A DNA stretch of 64,000 bases from Tubulanus polymorphus (GCF_964204645.1 NC_134027.1:14746485-14810484); one strand, 5' to 3'; numbered from the stretch's first letter, positions 24,074 through 33,711 are shown. The notes: generated by a model from the letters alone, not told the origin. Numbers and translations: made by a program.

Positions 24074-25196
24074 TTATTCTTTTAATTTTACTAGATAAAA
24101 TCCATTCATTAAATTTATCATCATATCCTTTATATTTCACCAAAGAATACTTTTTTCCTTTAAGAGTTTTTGATTTCAATACTTTTTCTATTTTGTATTC
24201 TATTTCATCTGGATTTGGTACAAGTGATAATTCTTGTTCATAGAAATAACCTAATATTTCTTCATCTTTTAGATCTTCTAGTTTATAAACAAAAGGTTTA
24301 GTTAATATTATCTTTTTAATCTTGAATATTTCTTCAGTAAAATTTGGAGTATAACCTTTATAAAATGTTTTTCTATATTTAGATATTCTTACGTGTTGTC
24401 CAATTTTGAATCTAGGTTCACCAAAATCATGTGTAACAAACGCGCCATATAAATTATTCCAAACTATTTCCGAATTATCTTCTTTTCTAGCTTGTATAGG
24501 TTTCATATTTATAGAACTATGTTTAGAATTATTATAACCTTTCACTAAATCATCTAATATATTTATAGACTCATCGATATATTTATATGTTTCATTAGCA
24601 GTAAAATATTTCCACATTCTAGTTTTCAATGTTTTATTAAATCTTTCTATAATAGATGCTTTTTTATCTGAGTGTGTTGAAAAATAATCTACATCGTTAT
24701 CAGATAATAGTTTTTTGAAATGTTTGTTATAAAATTCCTTACCTTCATCAAATTGTATCTTATCTGGAATAGCTTCTTTAAATATAGATTTAAAAGCATT
24801 TGTCACTTCTTTTCCAGTTTTATTTTTGATTGGAATTGACCATGCGTATCTACTGAATATGTCTATAACATTCAGTATCCAGAAATATCCTTTGTTGTGT
24901 TCTTCTAAGTTCTTCATGTCAATTAAATCTGCTTGCCATTGTTGATCGATATATGAAACCATAACTTTTCTTGTTAAATAAGTTTTATCCATTTTCTTGT
25001 GGATTTGATATGTTGGTTGATTTTGTAACCATGATTTCAATTCACTATATTTTATATCACCATGTGGGTGCCGTACGGCACCATCACCATTTTCCTTATC
25101 AGATTTAATTTTATTCCATAATTCTGTAACGTTAGAATATGATACTTCACTTTCTGGATTATAATATAAATCTCTTAAATATTGTTCTTTTTTCAT
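24066..25196 (-). CDS. Retroviral-type integrase with C-terminal chromodomain
   Basis: 376 residues, intact. It inserts the element into host DNA by strand transfer. The catalytic triad fits Asp90 (in WQADLIDM), Asp150 (in QFDEGKEF) and Glu184 (in IIERFNKT), with 33 residues between the last two. An N-terminal region with basic and aromatic residues precedes the core. A chromodomain-like module occupies residues 332-376 (EYKIEKVL...YLVKYKGY-type, ending NEW.LSSKI), a feature of Polinton and chromovirus integrases that may read histone marks for targeting. The start ATG lies in TAAGATG rather than the TAAATG motif of its neighbours. It overlaps the ATPase start. Confidence 0.95.
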   Translation of the reverse strand: MKKEQYLRDLYYNPESEVSYSNVTELWNKIKSDKENGDGAVRHPHGDIKYSELKSWLQNQPTYQIHKKMDKTYLTRKVMVSYIDQQWQADLIDMKNLEEHNKGYFWILNVIDIFSRYAWSIPIKNKTGKEVTNAFKSIFKEAIPDKIQFDEGKEFYNKHFKKLLSDNDVDYFSTHSDKKASIIERFNKTLKTRMWKYFTANETYKYIDESINILDDLVKGYNNSKHSSINMKPIQARKEDNSEIVWNNLYGAFVTHDFGEPRFKIGQHVRISKYRKTFYKGYTPNFTEEIFKIKKIILTKPFVYKLEDLKDEEILGYFYEQELSLVPNPDEIEYKIEKVLKSKTLKGKKYSLVKYKGYDDKFNEWILSSKIKRINE

Positions 25197-25202
25197 CTTA
25201 TT

Positions 25203-25562
25203 TTAATCCATTAATAATAATTTAGATTTAGTTTCAATGACTTTATGATTTGACTTATTTTCTGGTATGATAGGTTTATTGTCATTGGAATCATCTTTAT
25301 CATCAGATTTGAATTTTGATTTATATATTACACCGGATAATATAATAACTGTTACTAATCCAATTGTAATATATAATTTATAATTACTTCCAGCATTAGA
25401 AGAATTAGATGGATTATTATTTGAATCAATATCAGGTGATTCATTTATATCAGTTAATTTCTTTTTCTTAGCTTTTTTTAATTCTGCAGATCATTTACCT
25501 AATTCTCTTGCCCATATAATTTGTTTCTCGGATCTAGCCTTTTTCTTAACTCCATCACTCAT
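25203..25562 (-). pseudogene. Small single-pass membrane protein, premature stop
   Basis: Frame of 119 codons from ATG at 25562 to TAA at 25203, broken by a TGA at codon 24 (25491-25493). The N-terminus is basic with KQIIWARELGK, and the residue lost to TGA lies directly after GK. Downstream is a lysine-rich stretch, an Asn/Ser linker, a hydrophobic segment LYITIGLVTVIILSGVIYK (one membrane span) and a charged tail. It starts inside the stop of the 202-residue gene (8-base overlap), which supports co-expression. I know no name for the family. As with the ATPase, TGG to TGA is the simplest explanation (inference). Confidence 0.7.
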
Positions 25563-26163
25563 TTATTTTAGTTAATTTTTGTTCTGATTCATTTTCTGTT
25601 TCGACGTTTGGTTGTAGTACAGCGTCATCTGTTTCGTTCTTACCTGATTTATATTCCATAGGCTTGATGTTCGAAAACGTAATGACGCCAGTAGAAATTA
25701 ATGTCATAACCGATCCTAATTGAAATGAAGCATAGCCGACCCATTTTTGTAATTCAGTCATAACTAAATAGTCATTTTTCAAATCACTATATAATTTATT
25801 TTCATCATCAATTGGTATTAACTGGTTACATAATTTTGAATAACATTTGACAATACCATCTGAAATAGAATCATTTATTCGGGATAATCTTGCTTCTTCA
25901 TAAATCTTAAAATATTTTATTACTTTATCTGGTTTCATAGCATCTAATTCTTGAAAAGTAATAGTCTTAGTTAAAAACTCTTTAGTTTTTCCACCGGCAA
26001 TCAATAGTTCTAGATGATGCTTACAATATAAATAGTATTCATAATCTATATTACAATTAACTTGAGCACAATTAGTTACAACTGTATCTTTATTATCACT
26101 TATACCCAAATCATCTAATGTTTTTTCAATATCAATACTATTCTTATTAGATTTCTTTGACAT
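25555..26163 (-). CDS. Polinton conserved hypothetical protein, 202 residues
   Basis: The frame is intact. Acidic N-terminus, then NIDYEYYLYCKHHLELLIAG and a mostly helical middle (KPDKVIKYFKIYEEARLSRI), and a hydrophobic stretch near residues 147-165 (SFQLGSVMTLISTGVITFS) that could be a membrane segment. The tail is acidic and polar. I do not recognise a domain. The position between HNH and the membrane protein, the start in TATAAATG and the 8-base overlap with the next gene all argue that it is real. A structural or virion-associated role is possible but unproven. Confidence 0.75.
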   Translation of the reverse strand: MSKKSNKNSIDIEKTLDDLGISDNKDTVVTNCAQVNCNIDYEYYLYCKHHLELLIAGGKTKEFLTKTITFQELDAMKPDKVIKYFKIYEEARLSRINDSISDGIVKCYSKLCNQLIPIDDENKLYSDLKNDYLVMTELQKWVGYASFQLGSVMTLISTGVITFSNIKPMEYKSGKNETDDAVLQPNVETENESEQKLTKINE

Positions 26164-27303
26164 TTATATTAGAGAAAAAAAGCAAAAAAAATGTTATAAA
26201 TATTCTTCAAATGATACTAGAGTTAAAGAAGTCTAGTATTGATACTAGCTATTTGAATTTAAAGAATTTCTATTTGAATCTATTCAAAATATTAAGTATT
26301 CTCTTTTGAAAAGAAAGTATTAAAAATATAATAGAATTCACTAGCTAGTTGAAGTTATTGTTTTTTTATTATATTTTATTTAAATTAGGATTTAGATTAT
26401 CTCACTACTATTGTTTATCTATAGGAGCAGTAATTATAACTGTCCAGATAAGTCATTTCGGATTCTCGATAATAAATCCTCAAACTGAAAATAAATTCAA
26501 AGAAACGACTGGTGGAAATACTATTTCATAAACACACATATATTTTATTCTACAATCATTATCGATTTCCACATTCCAAGCCGCTCGGCAGCCGAGCGGT
26601 AAGGTATGCGTGTAATGCAGGAATCAATAAAGTATAATACAACATCTGTCACTGTGTGTAACATTAACAACAGCTGAATGACGCAATTGAAATTCCGACA
26701 AACGTAATGCATTGGAAGCCTATACAGTATGGCTAAACTGCTACAGTCTCATGAGTTGAAATATCCATAATTTCTGATTCCACATCCATCTATCTTCACT
26801 TTCTTGATTCAATGGCCTTCATTTTGTTATCTAAAAGATAAATATCTAACGTAGAATAAAACTAACTTGAAGTTGTAGTTGTAAAATATTAATTACAACA
26901 CTTAAACATGACCATTTTGTGGCGCATCTTACCAGGATAAGTTTTACATGTTTAGCGTTTTCCAACGCCTTAATAAGAACAAAAACAGTACTTACATTTA
27001 TAACTGTAAACTCCTAAAATTGTGTTTATAGAGAGAATATCCTAAACGTTCCTATGCTTATGTGCTGCGCGTTTATAACTGGCAGTTATTCACTAGCTAA
27101 ACACTGTCTGTGCAACAGATGTTACTTTGTAATATAATTGATTAATCCTTTTCAACTGAAATAGCACATTCGATCAATATTCAAATGAGATACGCCCTAT
27201 TCAACTGAATATGAAATACGGCACAGATGTTTTTGTAAACAACCTAATACAATTACATACAGGCGGTTTGACATATATCGAGAGTAACCGGTTTTCTAAG
27301 CGT
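26164..27303. other. Gene-poor gap in the Polinton, partly a foreign insert
   Basis: 26164-26540 is AT-rich like the element. It contains a 60-codon + strand frame (26349-26531) with a membrane-like stretch (CLSIGAVIITVQISHFGFSI) but no ATG, so I do not call it a gene. From about 26545 to 27295 the sequence becomes clearly less AT-rich and has no open frame, suggesting a later insertion. It opens near a small hairpin CCGCTCGGCAGCCGAGCGG (26581-26599). Borders and target duplication could not be fixed. Confidence 0.45.
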
Positions 27304-27957
27304 TTAAGCTTCAACGTATTTTTCATTATGTGTTGAATTCCATAATTCAACAAATGTCTTTGCTTTATCCAGTTGATCTAAATATAACTGTATATCTAGT
27401 TTATTAGATTTAATTATGTTTTCCTTCTTTTCTAAAGGTCTTAAATTTCTCCAGTTCCAGATTAGCTTCTTATTACAATCATCACTCATGTCAAATTTAG
27501 ATATTGGTAACACGTGATCAATATGGTAATAATCCCCATAATTATCTATATTCATTTTATCATCGAATTGAAATATAATCCATGATTTGAGAAATTCATC
27601 TGAACAACCCAATAGATTAGATAGTGTTTCTGAATGTGTTTCTTTGTTGAATAATTGTGTTAATCTAGATCTTAAGCATTGATTCAATCTAAAATTAAGA
27701 TCTGTTTTGTATCTTTCTCTCATATATTCTGCCATATAATAATTATAATAATCTATATTATCTTCTCGGTATTGTTTGGTATATAGTTTAAAACAAGTTT
27801 TACAGCAATATTGAAAACCATCTTTGCTAATCTTACGCTTACTAAATTCTGTTATAGCTAATTTATCTAATTCACATTTAGAACACTTCTTGTAGTATAT
27901 GTTTATAACGCCAGTGTTATTTGTAATATTTATAGTTTGTGGTTGTTCTGGTTCCAT
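27304..27957 (-). CDS. HNH endonuclease-like protein with N-terminal zinc ribbon
   Basis: 217 residues, intact. Residues 24-56 hold two Cys pairs (CSKC and CCKTC) in the arrangement seen in phage and giant-virus HNH proteins. Residues 145-186 show the HNH signature: YYHIDHVLPISKFD, then NWRNLRPLEKKENIIKSNK. Such enzymes cut DNA with a single metal ion. In a Polinton it could act in replication, packaging or homing (inference). Its upstream sequence shares the block AACTTCTAAAATCAATTT with the polymerase gene. Confidence 0.85.
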   Translation of the reverse strand: MEPEQPQTINITNNTGVINIYYKKCSKCELDKLAITEFSKRKISKDGFQYCCKTCFKLYTKQYREDNIDYYNYYMAEYMRERYKTDLNFRLNQCLRSRLTQLFNKETHSETLSNLLGCSDEFLKSWIIFQFDDKMNIDNYGDYYHIDHVLPISKFDMSDDCNKKLIWNWRNLRPLEKKENIIKSNKLDIQLYLDQLDKAKTFVELWNSTHNEKYVEA

Positions 27958-28019
27958 TTATTATACATATTTTTTTACTAAATTGATTTTAGAAGTTATT
28001 CATTTATATGTTATTCATG

Positions 28020-28380
28020 AATACCTATGTATTAGATACCCTATTAGATACCCTATTAGATACCCTAATACCTGATACCCTATTAGATACCTTAAATACT
28101 TAAAACCCCCTTTTTTAAAATAAATATTATTTATACAATTTTCAACCAATTTATTTTTATTTTTTCAACTAATATATGAATAAGTTTGAAAATAATAAAG
28201 GTTATTTATTATTACTGAGGTTTCAATTTCCATATGAATATCAGTTTATAAAATAAGATATTTTATGTATTAGATTGTATTAGATTGTATTAGATATGTA
28301 TTAGATACGTATTAGATACCTTAAATACTTAAAACCCCCTTTTTTATTTACTATTATTTTATACAATTTTCAACCAATAT
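28020..28380. repeat. ATTAGATACC tandem words and a 70-bp direct repeat
   Basis: CCTATTAGATA-type words repeat four to five times at 28030-28092 and again, as GTATTAGATTGTATTAG variants, at 28267-28319. Each cluster is followed by the same stretch TTAAATACTTAAAACCCCCT, then a T run and ATTTTCAACCAA (28092-28152 and 28320-28378). This lies between the HNH and zinc-finger genes, the largest non-coding repeat block in the element, and could hold a regulatory or replication signal (inference). Confidence 0.8.
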
Positions 28381-28409
28381 TATTATTTGAGTTAAATATA
28401 ATTAATAAC

Positions 28410-29240
28410 TTAATCACTTTCAATATCATACCCTAACAATTTTCCCAAATTCTCTACCGTATCTTCATTAAGAGTTGTTTTATTTTTATGCTTATTCATC
28501 GCCCTTTTTACCGAATCTTCATAAATAATTGGTTTATTGATATACTTATTAGTCATCTCAACTATATCTTTATTTTCTACTTTATGTTTCATAGAATCTT
28601 CATTATCATCTTTATTAGTGTTTGCTCCTAATATTTCATTTACAGTGTTTGATCCTAATATTTCATTAGCATCGGTTAAATCTAATTCATCTTTATTAGG
28701 TGTTGCTAATAAAAAATCTTCATATAATTCTTTACCAATTACTTTTTTATTTGAAACAAATTTTGTAACATATCTAAATGGGTGTTCTATAAATTCTCTT
28801 AAACCAACACGTTCTATAACATTAGTAATATGTACCCTTGTATTCATATGTTTATTCCAATTTGATGTAGCGTTTGAAAATTCACCTTTACAATAATCAC
28901 AATAATTTCTATTTTCACTAACATTTAATATTATTGCATTATTATATGTAGAAGGTATTACATTATTAGATGTAGAAGGTATTACATTATTAGATATAGT
29001 AGGTACTACATTATTGGATGTAGTAGGTATTACATTATTAGATGTAGTAGGTATTACATTACTTAAATTATCAACAACACCACTTTTATTATTATTGATT
29101 TCTATTAGTTTAGTTTTATAAATTTTGAAAATAGGATCAAATATCAAAGCTATATTACAAGGTATTACATAATATAAACCATCATTATTTTCATGTGTAT
29201 CGATGTATGGAATATGTTTATATACTTTACCTCCTTCCAT
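28410..29240 (-). CDS. C2H2 zinc-finger protein with Ser/Thr/Pro octapeptide repeats
   Basis: 276 residues, intact. Residues 63-104 contain five units of the NVIPTTSN type. One C2H2-like finger follows (YCDYCKGEFSNATSNWNKHM, then VH) near residues 112-137. The rest is charged, with two NEILG.NT repeats around residues 193-210. Zinc fingers of this kind occur in several Polinton proteins. Nucleic-acid binding is likely, but the role is unknown. The octapeptide region varies by whole units, typical of a rapidly changing linker. Confidence 0.75.
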   Translation of the reverse strand: MEGGKVYKHIPYIDTHENNDGLYYVIPCNIALIFDPIFKIYKTKLIEINNNKSGVVDNLSNVIPTTSNNVIPTTSNNVVPTISNNVIPSTSNNVIPSTYNNAIILNVSENRNYCDYCKGEFSNATSNWNKHMNTRVHITNVIERVGLREFIEHPFRYVTKFVSNKKVIGKELYEDFLLATPNKDELDLTDANEILGSNTVNEILGANTNKDDNEDSMKHKVENKDIVEMTNKYINKPIIYEDSVKRAMNKHKNKTTLNEDTVENLGKLLGYDIESD

Positions 29241-29272
29241 TTATTATATAAATATTTATTAAAGTTAAAATT

Positions 29273-30555
29273 TTAATACATAACACTATTTAATTGAGAA
29301 TTTACAATATTTAATTGCGCGTCAGATATAATATAAATGTGCATTTTGAAATTTAGGCTTCCTTTATTCTTTGTCATGAATAATTGTATTCCATCTTTAG
29401 TGTTCTGTAATTTTTTTCCAGAACCATGTAATGAATTATCCTCTGTTGTTCTAAAATCTAACCATAATGCATATTTTTTACCGGTATAATAATCAATTTG
29501 ATTAATATTACAATTTTCAAATGATTTTACTTTTTCATTCATAAAATGTTTTCTAATTTCTGTCCATTGTTCAATCATTCTCATTCCTTGACAAAATATT
29601 TTATTTGCTATTCCTTCGATAGTTATTTCTACTTTTGTTATTTCAGGATTATAATACTTATCAACCTTTATTGCGCCATTAGAATATGTTGCAATGGTAA
29701 AAAATATTAATATACCTTTAATAGATCTTCTTGGGAAGTTAATATTCCCATTAATAATTTCATCATTTGCATTAATAGTTACAGTTTTAAATGTATCAAT
29801 ATAATCATATAATAATGAAAATCCTTGATTGTATTGAGTTTGAATTGTGCTAGCAATATTTTCATTAGTTACTGTGTCATATTCTAAACATATATTTGAT
29901 AATTTATAACCCATATCTTTAACAACGCTAGATAATACAATTTCATTTACAGGAGCAAATGTTATCTCAAATATAATATCTTCTTGAATTGCGTATTTAT
30001 ATAAAGGTGCATTATTATTTATCAATTCAAAGTCTAATGGGATTTTATATTTGCTTCCATAAATCTTTTTAATCAAATTATCTGTGGCACGAGTTACTAT
30101 TGCGTCATTAGCTCCTGATCTTAATTTATTATGGTTTTCCGATTGAATACCCTGAAATATCATATTATTTCTATTTTCTTTAGTTAACCATAAATCTTTA
30201 TAATGCATAAATAAATTATAATCATCTAATGAGAAAACTGTTTCTGGACCAATCTTTATTGTTAACTTTTTAATCAAATACCTTCCAACATTATCAACAA
30301 CATAATTGTTATCATGGCCAGTTACTTTCATATCGGCTGATAAATAAATACTATTTGGAACATAAAAAGTATTTTGTGTTAAATACTATTTGGAACATAA
30401 AAAGTATTTTGTGTTAATCTAGGAATTCTAACATATAAAGTTTCATCGGGATTAATATTTGAAGGGTTATGAGTAATTATATGATGTGATCTTTCTGCTT
30501 TAATAGCATTAGATATTCTAGAAATCTTAGAAGGACTTAAATAACTCCCACTCAT
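29273..30555 (-). pseudogene. Major capsid protein (double jelly roll), frameshifted by 35-bp duplication
   Basis: The long open part (352 residues, 30331-29273) has the pattern of Polinton/adintovirus hexon-like proteins: LWLTKENRNNMIFQGIQS near residues 48-65, IPLDFELINNNAPL, and a NFPRRSIKGILIFF strand. The natural start is at 30555, in a TAAATG motif. About 50 codons from there read well before entering two exact tandem copies of a 35-bp unit (30346-30380 and 30381-30415). Because 35 is not a multiple of three, the frame is lost; counting one copy, the two parts are in phase. Intact length would be about 415 residues. No functional capsid can be made from this copy. Confidence 0.9.
30346..30415. 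repeat. Exact 35-bp tandem duplication
   Basis: Two identical adjacent copies, beginning AAATACTATTTGGAACATAA, lie within the capsid gene. Perfect identity implies a recent event or an assembly or replication-slippage artefact. Confidence 0.95.
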
Positions 30556-30577
30556 TTATTTAACAAAAAAATTAATT
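30553..30577 (-). promoter_or_regulatory. Late-type motif at capsid start: T tract plus TAAATG
   Basis: The coding strand reads AATTTTTTTG, five bases, then TAAATG with the capsid ATG inside. The same layout occurs at 33090-33112, 33334-33356 (with ATA) and, looser, at 32002-32025 and 33693-33713. Confidence 0.6.
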
Positions 30578-30579
30578 AT

Positions 30580-32004
30580 TTATTTTTTATTATTTTTTTC
30601 TTGATATCTTTTTGATATCATATTCACTAACCCAAAAATAATAGCACTTACAACTGTAATTAAAAATAAAATAATATGTTCAGCAGCAAAGTTAAGAATA
30701 TTCCCAGCAGATTTCAATATAAAACCAACAATTGATGCAATAATTCCTGGTAAAGCTGCAGCAGATTTTTTAGATAGTTCCCATAAATATTTTGCTAATT
30801 TCTTTAAACCATCTTTAACTTTATCTTGTATAGAATTATTATCTGGGGGTTTATCTGGTTTATTTGGAGTAGGAGTAGATTTCAAAGCATTTGATATAGC
30901 TAAACCAATTGTTGTGAATAACATAGTTACAGCTGTTAGAATTGAAAGAATTGTTATTCCTTCTAATATAAATAACAATTTTATTCTATCTTTCAATGAT
31001 ATGTCAGAATTTGGTTTTATCAACAAATCTTTAAAACTAACTTTTAATCTATCAATATTATAATCATATGATTTTAATAATAATTTAGTTTCTTCTTTTT
31101 GTAATTCTATGTTATATTCTAAATCATCAATTTCTTTTTCTAAATATGCATTTCTTTTTTTAAATTCAATTTCTTCAATAACTTTATTATCTTTATCTAA
31201 TTTTAATTGTTCTATTTCTTTAATTTTATCAGTTCTGTCTTTTTCCAAAGTTCTAATTTTAAAATCTCTTATACTTTTATCATGCGCAATTTTATCAGAT
31301 GCATTTCTTATACTAATAATCTCTCTAATTGCTTTATCAGAAAATATATCTAAATCTACTAATTCTTGATCTGTTGCATCATGTAATCCATTCGGTAAAA
31401 GTTTTTCAATTGAAACTTTATTTGATTTAAGTTTACTAGTTTTGGAAGTTTTTGATTTCTTTTTGATTATTTCAAATAATTCATTAATTCTTTGTTTAAA
31501 TACGTCTATATTATCATCTATTTCTTTTTGTGTAACATCAGTTATTTCATTACTATTACTTATTATTTTAATTTTATCTGGTTCTAATTTTTTCAAAGTT
31601 GATTCCGCTAATATTTTTTTATTATTTTTAGAAGTGATATCAATATAATAATCACCTTTCAAACGATAATAACATTTACCATTATCTAAAAATTTTAATT
31701 GATCTGCTAAAAGTCCAACGTCTTCATCATTTATGTTAAGTTTAGATTTTTCAATTAAATCTTCAAATTTAGGTATTTTGTTTAAATTATCTAAATCTTG
31801 TTTTACTAAATCTGGGTCTAAATTTTCAGGATTTAATTGTGATTCTGTATTTTTAATATAATCAGGCATATTCAAATTATTATTATATTCTGGCTCATTA
31901 CCATCATTAAAACTTGTTTCTCTAAATTCAGGTTGTTGTTCATCAGTTATGCCAGGTTCATCAAAATTATCCATTCCAATATCTTCTCCACCTTCTACAT
32001 CCAT
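30580..32004 (-). CDS. Coiled-coil membrane protein, 474 residues
   Basis: Intact. The acidic N-terminal 130 residues are followed by a long charged helical region (about residues 160-330, with heptad-like runs such as KIKEIEQLKLDKDNKVIEE), consistent with a coiled coil. Two hydrophobic regions follow: about 343-372 (LFILEGITILSILTAVTMLF and onward) and 415-465, separated by a Pro/Asp-rich linker. It lies immediately upstream of the capsid gene in the operon-like array. I do not recognise a named family. A virion membrane or scaffold role is only a guess. Confidence 0.8.
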   Translation of the reverse strand: MDVEGGEDIGMDNFDEPGITDEQQPEFRETSFNDGNEPEYNNNLNMPDYIKNTESQLNPENLDPDLVKQDLDNLNKIPKFEDLIEKSKLNINDEDVGLLADQLKFLDNGKCYYRLKGDYYIDITSKNNKKILAESTLKKLEPDKIKIISNSNEITDVTQKEIDDNIDVFKQRINELFEIIKKKSKTSKTSKLKSNKVSIEKLLPNGLHDATDQELVDLDIFSDKAIREIISIRNASDKIAHDKSIRDFKIRTLEKDRTDKIKEIEQLKLDKDNKVIEEIEFKKRNAYLEKEIDDLEYNIELQKEETKLLLKSYDYNIDRLKVSFKDLLIKPNSDISLKDRIKLLFILEGITILSILTAVTMLFTTIGLAISNALKSTPTPNKPDKPPDNNSIQDKVKDGLKKLAKYLWELSKKSAAALPGIIASIVGFILKSAGNILNFAAEHIILFLITVVSAIIFGLVNMISKRYQEKNNKK

Positions 32005-32035
32005 TTACATAATAAAAAAATTAAAATTTAAAATA

Positions 32036-32728
32036 TTATATTCCTCCGATTACAATTCCTACACAAGTTAAAGCTAATTTAGCATTTTCATGGGATTTAT
32101 TATCATCATTTAGTTTAATTATATCATGTTGAATATTATCAGTTTTTATATTTTCTGATGTATTGTAATCTTTTATTTTAGAATCATTATTTAATTTAAT
32201 ATTATTAGTTTTAGTTTCAGTTGATTGAATATGTTTTTTATTTTTTTCACCTTCCATTAATTTTGGAGCAGTAATAATCTTTTTATTTATATCATTTAAT
32301 CCAAATGAATTATTTATTGTTGCAGTTTTAATTAGATTATTATAACCAATTATATTTCCCATCTTTAATACTAAAGCATTAGAAATAATTAATAGATTAG
32401 GGCCTATACAATAATTTAATCTAATATGTGATTTATCTAAATAATTTTGATATCTTACAATGTTTTCTGGAATCGATCTATTTTTATCATTATGTATGGA
32501 ATCTTCAAATAAAACTTTAAATTGTTTTTGTGTATCGAATGATGTATTCAAATTTCCAATTATCGGTGATCTTGTTTCAACTTGTGCACCTAGAATACAT
32601 ATCAAATAAGTTCTAATAGATTGATTTATTCTTTGTATACCTGATTTTGTAAAACCTTCATTATTTTCTAAAATGAAATAAACCCAACCATTATTGTTTT
32701 CTTGTTTTAAATTATCATAAAATCCATA
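32036..32728 (-). pseudogene. Polinton hypothetical protein lacking a start codon
   Basis: The frame is open for 230 codons from 32728 to the TAA at 32036, but contains no ATG until well inside (LVLKMGN). The 5' part is plainly coding (NNNGWVYFILENNEGFTKSG, RINQSIRTYLICILGAQVET). An ATGGATTTTATG string at the 5' edge lies one base out of frame, so a single-base loss at the start is likely. Middle: RSIPENIVRYQNYL and SHIRLNYCIGPNLL. The tail is polar, ending in a hydrophobic LALTCVGIVIGG. Family unknown. It overlaps the end of the 125-residue gene. Confidence 0.6.
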
Positions 32729-33092
32729 TTATTTCATATTTCTGTTGTTCTTTACTTGGGGTATAATAATCTGATAATTTAGGTTTGTATAGATGTAATT
32801 TTTCTTTGTTGGTTACCGCGTTATATAAACTCATTGCATCATCAACTGATTGAAAATCTCTATGTGAAATCTTCTGATCATATAATTCTTTATTGATATA
32901 ATCCATATAGTTTTGTCTCTTTTCTCTATATTCTTCTGCAGCTTTATTGTATTTCTCTAACGCTAAGTTATGTCTTCTTTGTTCTCCTAATGAACTATTT
33001 TTATCAATATGTTTAAATAAATATCCACCACCAGTAAATGCCAAAGCGTTAACAATTGCCGATCCTATAATAGTTATAATTGCAGAAGCCAT
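32715..33092 (-). CDS. Polinton conserved protein, hydrophobic N-terminus, 125 residues
   Basis: Begins MASAIITIIGSAIVNALAFT with a hydrophobic segment (residues 2-27), followed by a charged helical region (RRHNLALEKYNKAAEEYREK) and a tail with KLSDYYTPSKEQQ. I recognise this arrangement (a short membrane helix, then a basic helix, then L-S-D-Y-Y-x-P-S) as recurring in Polinton-derived hypothetical proteins, without an assigned function. The C-terminus may be altered by the same small indel that removed the next gene's start. Starts in TAAATAAATGG. Confidence 0.7.
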   Translation of the reverse strand: MASAIITIIGSAIVNALAFTGGGYLFKHIDKNSSLGEQRRHNLALEKYNKAAEEYREKRQNYMDYINKELYDQKISHRDFQSVDDAMSLYNAVTNKEKLHLYKPKLSDYYTPSKEQQKYEIIWIL

Positions 33093-33112
33093 TTATTTAG
33101 CAAAAAAATTAT
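33090..33112 (-). promoter_or_regulatory. Late-type motif at start of the 125-residue gene
   Basis: AATTTTTTTGCTAAATAAATGG on the coding strand matches the capsid gene motif nearly base for base. Confidence 0.6.
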
Positions 33113-33116
33113 GCAT

Positions 33117-33338
33117 TTATATGGGAGGAATATATTTTTGTTTTTCTAAATAATCAATAGTTAAATTAGATAAAGTAACTTCTAACGTTAATTTTAAAAT
33201 ATCATTTATATCAAATCTATCAACTTTAACACTTCCCATTTTGAATACTTTTTTTAATACCATTGAATAACCAACAGTTCCAACTGATAGTAATGCTCCA
33301 TTATATAATCCAGTTATTATCCACTTATTATCACTTAT
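33117..33338 (-). pseudogene. Small hydrophobic protein with start codon changed to ATA
   Basis: A 73-codon frame begins exactly where an ATG is expected but reads ATA AGT GAT. The sequence around it, T-tract then TAAATAA, is the same motif that precedes neighbouring starts, so ATG to ATA is the likely lesion. The protein is DNKWIITGLYNGALLSVGTV with a hydrophobic first half and a charged second half (DRFDINDILKLTLEVTLSNL). It directly abuts the stop of the 118-residue gene. Comparable small proteins beginning S-D-N-K-W occur in other Polintons (from memory, not checked). Role unknown. Confidence 0.65.
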
Positions 33339-33695
33339 TTATTTATCAAAAAAATTACTATCATCAAAATATTTAGTTATCTTATTTATGATTAATTCAA
33401 CATTTATTTCATTACTAGTTTCATTTGTATATATTTCAATTATTATTTTTTTAATATCATCGATGATAAAATCTTCATCTAATTCATAAAATCTTAAAGA
33501 TTCTCTAATTAAATAAGTAATCTTTTCTACATTTAAAGTTTCTTTATCTATTGTTGTTTCATACTCAAATGTTGTTTCATTAGAAAATGCAATATTTTTA
33601 ATATGTGTAATTACATCATTAACGTTAAATTTCATTTCTTTCTCACGTTTAAAATCAAACCCAAAACATATACTCGGTCCAACCGTTATATTCAT
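33339..33695 (-). CDS. Polinton hypothetical protein, 118 residues
   Basis: Intact. N-terminus MNITVGPSICFGFDFKRE, rest acidic and probably helical, ending KYFDDSNFFDK. It is also present, decayed, at 16411-16680 in the second Polinton copy, so it is a genuine conserved gene. No domain recognised. Starts in TATAAATG preceded by a T tract. Confidence 0.75.
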   Translation of the reverse strand: MNITVGPSICFGFDFKREKEMKFNVNDVITHIKNIAFSNETTFEYETTIDKETLNVEKITYLIRESLRFYELDEDFIIDDIKKIIIEIYTNETSNEINVELIINKITKYFDDSNFFDK

Positions 33696-33711
33696 TTATA
33701 TAGTGAAAAAA

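Noticed and set aside
26349-26531. Small membrane protein gene on the + strand of the Polinton
   Set aside because: No ATG, opposite strand to all other genes, and next to a likely insertion border.
28020-28380. CRISPR-like array
   Set aside because: Repeat words are short, degenerate and abut without spacers of uniform length, and the setting is eukaryotic.
28537-28896. Plus-strand frame opposite the zinc-finger gene
   Set aside because: It is antisense to a gene with a recognisable zinc finger and repeats, and is not preceded by the start motif used in this element.
31109-31648. Plus-strand open frames inside the coiled-coil gene
   Set aside because: They are antisense shadows of a long, clearly coding - strand gene with low-complexity composition.
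23690-33338. Reading TGA as Trp and ATA as Met (an invertebrate mitochondrial-type code) in the Polinton
   Set aside because: It would silence three lesions, but the element sits in a nuclear intron, uses TGG elsewhere, and also carries frameshifts, an in-frame TAA, a deletion and an insertion that no code change explains.
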